Positions 59,586 to 64,000 of a stretch of 64,000 bases of DNA are shown in pieces. The DNA lies in assembly GCA_050084515.1 (NCBI GenBank), contig CM114275.1, positions 18,538,001-18,602,000 of the forward strand, given 5' to 3'. The notes beneath the pieces were generated by a model, which did not search any database, was not told the DNA's origin, and saw only the letters and a list, made by a program, of their open reading frames with translations. The stretch is from Blasia pusilla. Lineage: Eukaryota; Marchantiophyta; Marchantiopsida; Blasiales. Positions within the stretch are counted from its first letter, which is position 1; every line of letters starts with the position of its first letter. A program made the position numbers and the translations under genes.

Positions 59586-60579
59586 TCTATACTATTATGG
59601 GAGAACGCGTTCTCATAAGTGCAACCAACCAGCCTTATGCCACGTGGACATTTCGCCAAATGAGGGATCGACAGATTCGATTATGATGGTTGTTTTCTCA
59701 TAGCCGTTGGATGGTGCATTTTAGGGTTTAGGGTAATCCGCCGCTTCAGGCTTTTTATGCGAGTGGTCAAATTTTTGTCCTTGGACAGTTAAGATCTTCG
59801 GGAGAAGGGACATCCGTTGATTTTATGCGAGTTTTCAAATTTTCGTCCTTAGGACAGTTAAGATCTCCGGGAGAAGGGACGTCCGTTGATGTAAATGACC
59901 TCTCAGTTAGTGAAAAGTCGGCGAGAGGGATCAAGACGATGCGTTCAAGTTTCAAACCCCTGGGGGTAATTGTATTTATTGCTGCACAGAGATTAAAAAT
60001 CTCCACTGTGCTCTCGACAATCAGGTGACAATTTATTTGCTTTATTTTCAAGGCGTGCATTCTGAGGTAATATTGCTATTACAAGTGATGCAATAGCAAT
60101 ATACACGGTAACATTCTAATGTTTGTATGCTCCCTACAAACCAGGTGGTGCTGTGTGATTTAGATTCATCAGCTTCAACTGTGAGCCCATCTACAGTTCC
60201 GACTTCGACTGCAGCTCTAGCGGCTCTCGAGCCTGCGGCCATTTTGGACAGAGGTGAAAAACGATCCAGGTGGTGCTGGATCGTTTAGATTCATCAGCTT
60301 CAACTGTGAGCCCATCTACAGCTCCGACTTCGTTTGCAGCTCGAGCTCTGTCTCCAACTCTGTCTCCCGCTCCTCCTCCGGCTGCAGCTCTGGCGGCTCC
60401 CGAGCACGTATACTACTCGACTCAACTCCAACTCTGTCTCCCGCTCCACCTCCGGCCGCAGCTCCAGCGACTCCCTAGCACAATCTCTACTCGGCTCGGG
60501 TCCAGCGGCTCCTGAGCACGGCTCTCAGACCTGCGGCCATTTTGGACAGAGGTGCAAAACGAAATACATCCAACCAAAC

Positions 60580-61100
60580 ATGGCAACCAGAGTCACAGCG
60601 CGCAAGTCAACACAAGGGAAGGGGAAGAGTGTGTCTAAGGCAACTGCATCCAAAAAGCATTATGGTGTAAAGTCACCTGATGTTGAACCATTGGAAAGCT
60701 CCAAGTGGTCCCCCATATCTGGAGAAGAAGTCATGCGTTTGAGTAAGTGGAAAAAGTCATACTTTCCAAGCAAATCCTTGGGAGAGAGACTCACTCCCTA
60801 ACATGCTCCAGGCTTCAAGGTGGGGTGAAGGATTCCCTTCCTGCTGGATCACATCCTGCGTTGTCAGACAAGGGGTATCATCCCGAACCAATTGAAGGTT
60901 TGGGAAACGATGTTTTTATTGAAGTCCAGGGGACGCCCCCATATCGACTTAGAAGGACCACTAACGAGAGGGTCAACACGAACGAGAGGGGATCTGCAAA
61001 GAAACGGCAGAGAACTCCGAAACTCAATGTAAAACATCAGCATTCGGAGTCCCATAGGATATCCCCTATTCAGGTAGAAAGACCTACTACATGCGTCTAA
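60580..61100 (+). pseudogene. Helitron passenger reading frame, copy 2 (broken)
   Basis: The frame begins MATRVTARKSTQGKGKSVSK and continues through the same SPDVEPLESSKWSPISGEE segment as copy 1. It then stops at about 60,799 (TAA in place of the GAA of copy 1) and has a nearby small deletion. Downstream, the frame that is interrupted in copy 1 is open here (GNDVFIEVQGTPPYRLRR, then GSAKKRQRTPKLN). I recognise no domain. Confidence 0.55.
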
Positions 61101-61659
61101 GAACCACAAGAGATGAACATCTCACCTCAGAGAGCACCAACTGGAAAGAGTGTGGTAGTTAATATACATATTTGGAAATGACCTTCGTAGCTAGGAGAGA
61201 AAGAGTTTGCAGATGAATCATCTGTAGCAAATGACACATGTAATGCTATCTTTGAGAAGCAAGTGACTTATGGAAGTTGTGGTATCCCATGTATGAATTT
61301 CTGTCACAAGACTCTCCATCCCTAGCTATCAGTACTCAACTCTAGGAGAACGCGGATTATGATGGGGCTGCCTTAGAACTTAGTGCAACCGCCAACCCAC
61401 CTTACTGCATCGAATGAGCAGTGCACCAGAAATGTAGAGAAACCGAAACCAGCACCAAGATCACTAAGATCACTAAGTCCACTAAGATAGTCTATGGGTG
61501 GGCGCAACTCGAACGCATCGTCTTGGAAGTGGACGTGAGAGGAAGTGGGAGAACTGTTCCATTGACTAGACTCCTTACTAAGTCGACGCGCCAAACAATG
61601 TGCACAAGACCCTAATTAGCCAGCCAAACAACAGAATTCAGGAACCATCTGGCACTGCC

Positions 61660-62350
61660 AGATGAGAGCAAACACCGCCGAGCAGAAGTTTGCTGCAATG
61701 TAGCACAGCCAAGTGAGTGCAAAGCCGAGCAGAAGTTTGCTGCAATGTAGCACAGCCAAGTGAGTGCAAAGCCCGTGAGGCTTAGAGCGAGGTTGAACCA
61801 TGCACGCAGAAGACCAAAGACGGGAGAATGAGCAGAAGACCAAAGACCGTGTGAGAGCGGAGTCCTCTAGGAGAAGTGCGCGATACTGCGTGTGAAGAAA
61901 GCTCATCTGCCGACAACCAAGAGATGCACAGCCGTGTGAAGAGAGCTCTCTTGGTGCCAGACGGCCAAGATACGCACAAATTGCCGTGAAGAAAGCTCTT
62001 CCGCCTGACACCAAGAGACGACAAATTGCCGTGTGAAGAGAGCTCTCACTGCCGACGGCCGTGTGAAGAAAGCTCTCATCGCTGACACACCAAGAGACGA
62101 CACCGGGTGAAGAAAGCTCTCTGCTCTTTGCCTGCCAAAGACGACGACGGCCGTGTGAGGAGACAGAGTCCGTGAGGCAGAGTGCGGAGCCCGTGAGGCA
62201 ACTATGCAGAAGAACAACGACAAAACCTGGAGAGCGGAGCCCGTGAGGCAACTATGCATAACGCGTTTCGCATTTAAACCTGGAGAGCGGAGCCCGTGAG
62301 GAAAAGTGTGAGAGCGGAGCCCGTGAGGAGAAGTGCGGAGCCCGTGAGGG
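61660..62350. repeat. Minisatellite modules in Helitron copy 2
   Basis: Same modules as 28,780-29,300 (GTGAGGCTTAGAGC, GAAGACCAAAGACG, GAGCGGAGCCCGTGAGG) in different order and number. There is an additional GTGTGAAGAAAGCTCTC-type subrepeat at about 61,880-62,130 not seen in copy 1. Confidence 0.8.
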
Positions 62351-62452
62351 GCAAGACGTGCTTAGCCACGGACGCATCGTCTTGGAAATGAACGTGAGAG
62401 GCAGTGTAGAATTGCGTCCCGTTAGAAGGTGGGAAGGGGGTAGGGGGGGGGG

Positions 62453-62742
62453 CGCGTCTCAGACGCTGGCCGTCCGATTTAGGATCGAACGATCCTAAAT
62501 CGGAGGGAAGGGGGGAAGGGGGTGGGGGCGGCCGCGTCTCAGACGCTGGCCGTCCGATTTAGGATTGAACGATCCTAAATCGGGGGGGAGGGGGGAAGGG
62601 GGTGGGGGCGGCCGTGTCTCAGACGCTGGCCGTCCGATTTAGGATCGAACGATCCTAAATCGAGGGGAAGGGGGGAAGGGCGGCCGCGTCTCAGACGCGG
62701 TCCGTCCGATCCCAGATCTAACGGTCCACAAAAAGTGGACCG
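62453..62742. repeat. 80-bp G-rich palindromic tandem repeat, four units (copy 2)
   Basis: Units start with (C/T)GTCTCAGACGC at 62,455, 62,535, 62,615 and 62,687 (period 80, 80, 72). Each of the first three has a 12-bp inverted pair GATTTAGGATCG-AA-CGATCCTAAATC (unit 2 with one change) and a run of G tracts. The block ends with the hairpin ACGGTCCAC-AAAAA-GTGGACCGT. Confidence 0.93.
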
Positions 62743-63185
62743 TTAGGTCTGGGCAAGTTATAAAGGCGGCGCCAACTGCGGGTAGGGTGGTTCGGGATAG
62801 GTTCGGTTGTAGGTTTGGGATAGGTTCGGTAGGGTTTTTTTCCGATTTTCTTTTCCGGATTTCCTTTTTCCTTTTTCCAATTTTTCTTATTTTTCCAAAT
62901 TTTCCTTTTTCATATTTTTCCAATTTTTCTTAAACATCCCAACTAGAATAACTTTTACATTTTTTTCTTCTTAAAAAAAACATTAATTTCTCATTCTCTT
63001 TCTCTTAAAATTTTTCTTTTAAAATCTTCCTCTAAAATTGGTTTATGTCTAGCTCGAAACTTTTTCATTCGCTTTCTCTTTTTTTCTCATTTTTCCAATT
63101 TAATTTTCATAATTGTCTTTCTCGACTTTTTTACAGGAATTTCTTTTTCAATTTTTATTAAGTAGTTCTGTGGTGTGTAATGTAG

Positions 63186-63943
63186 ATGGCGAGTGGAGGT
63201 GGATTATTATTGAACGTGGAGAGACGGCCGCTAGGTGTTATCACAAATATACCGATTCTACAACAAAATTCAGGGAGACAAATCGAAGAATTGAAGAACA
63301 CCTCTCCGATGTAAGCACCTTTCTTTGGGAGAACAATGGAGGCAACCTATTTCCATTTCCACGATACGCCTTACATCCCATGTTTTGTATGTATATACTA
63401 AAATGATACAATCTTGGAATTTTTGCATAGACTTCCTATTCCATCAAATCCGACACATTTGCGTGACTTTCGAAAATTGATGCGTGTGAACGCACAACAA
63501 AAAAGGCGTGCACGTCGCAAGGAAATATTAGCTCAAAAAGCACCTGTTGAAGATGAATTCCTTCTCGAAACATCTCCTACGTAAGTTTGCAAAATTCACA
63601 ATCACCTCATATGTCCACATTTCTATCCTTCATAATCTTCACTTTTCATTTAAGTTAGTGCATTACTCTTAACATTTCTGTATTTTTTCAGACTTCCCAT
63701 TCCATTGAATCCTATGGATGTACGTGATTTTTGGAAGGTTCTACGCGGCGAGGCCCAAAAACGAAAACGTGCTATTCGTGCTGATAAAATGGAAGCCTTG
63801 AAAGAAAAAAAGAGGTGTTATTATCGAGAGTATAGAAAAAGAAGGAAAGCGCTTCATGGTCAAGTTGAGACTCCGATGGTAGTTCAAAGTATTCTAACTA
63901 CTCCAAATGAAGAGCTTATGGCCATTGGTAGTCAATCCATGAG
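63186..63943 (+). CDS. Helitron gene, copy 2, first three exons (partial)
   Basis: The exons are 63186-63310, 63431-63580 and 63692-63943, matching copy 1 exons 1-3 in position and splice sites. Exon 3 is 9 nt longer (adds LNP after LPIP) and has Arg where copy 1 has the stop, so the frame is open as far as visible. The helicase-tail exon lies beyond the window. The protein is strongly basic in exons 2-3 (for example RALHGQ is preceded by KEKKRCYYREYRKRRK). The role in transposition is unknown. Confidence 0.75.
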
Positions 63944-64000
63944 GTACATATCTAAATTTTTACATCTCGCTGAAAATCTTTGATTGTTCATTTTTAATTT

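Larger units (their letters stand above)
59586..64000 (+). mobile_element. Helitron copy 2, truncated by the window end
   Basis: The element starts TCTATACTATTATGGGAGAA after host A at 59,585. It is collinear with copy 1 (passenger frame, minisatellite, G-rich palindromic repeat, basic/helicase gene), with internal indels and rearranged repeats. The last part of the gene and the 3' terminus lie beyond 64,000. High identity to copy 1 in the coding exons implies a fairly recent common source. Confidence 0.9.

Noticed and set aside
61616-62259. 211-codon minus-strand frame in Helitron copy 2
   Set aside because: Same minisatellite artefact as in copy 1.
1-64000. tRNA or rRNA genes
   Set aside because: No A/B-box cloverleaf or conserved rRNA segment was noticed. 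A dedicated covariance-model scan would be needed to exclude a tRNA.

Overview
This window is eukaryotic nuclear DNA. It has spliced genes with short GT-AG introns, AT-rich gene-poor stretches, degraded Ty1/copia and Ty3/gypsy remnants, microsatellites, and plant-type Helitrons (5' TC, 3' hairpin followed by CTAG, A^T target). Three host genes are supported by protein motifs and by reading frames that stay open across the proposed splice junctions. One is DRC5/TCTE1, a subunit of the nexin-dynein regulatory complex of motile cilia. A DRC5 gene next to plant-like Helitrons and retrotransposon remnants suggests a green-lineage organism with swimming cells, such as a bryophyte, streptophyte alga, lycophyte or fern. 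The species cannot be named from the sequence.

Layout: 1-8.5 kb holds no supported gene; a GC-rich block at about 1.4-3.4 kb is followed by AT-rich repeat-derived DNA. At 8.49-9.35 kb there is a 175-bp tandem array with about five copies, next to a minus-strand LTR-retrotransposon relic (9.35-9.76 kb). A decayed Helitron PIF1 helicase lies at 10.9-12.3 kb, a tandem duplication at 13.9-14.4 kb, a copia RNase H tail at 15.7 kb and a 76-nt AT microsatellite at 17.4 kb. A minus-strand FAM185A-like (DUF4097-type beta-helix) gene occupies 19.75-24.0 kb in many small exons. A complete 4,967-bp Helitron occupies 26,419-31,385. DRC5 (+, 8 exons) runs 34,152-39,920 and converges on a 9-exon SLC1/EAAT-type transporter gene (-, 45,593-40,811, 469 aa). 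A 140-bp mini-Helitron lies at 47,241-47,380. Retrotransposon relics and long perfect hairpins fill 49.5-54 kb. A second copy of the large Helitron starts at 59,586 and runs off the window end.

The most interesting points are as follows. (1) The SLC1 transporter is intact but carries Arg in the NMDGT motif and Gly at the position of the substrate-amino-binding Asp of TM8. (2) The two large Helitrons carry the same multi-exon gene, which fuses a basic N-terminal part to only the C-terminal piece of the PIF1 helicase, plus an unidentified passenger reading frame that is broken at different places in the two copies. (3) An 80-bp G-rich palindromic tandem repeat inside these Helitrons has about two units in one copy and four in the other. 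(4) Several long perfect inverted repeats are present, including a nested set inside a DRC5 intron.

All exon boundaries were placed by eye from protein similarity, GT/AG dinucleotides and phase. They need transcript support.
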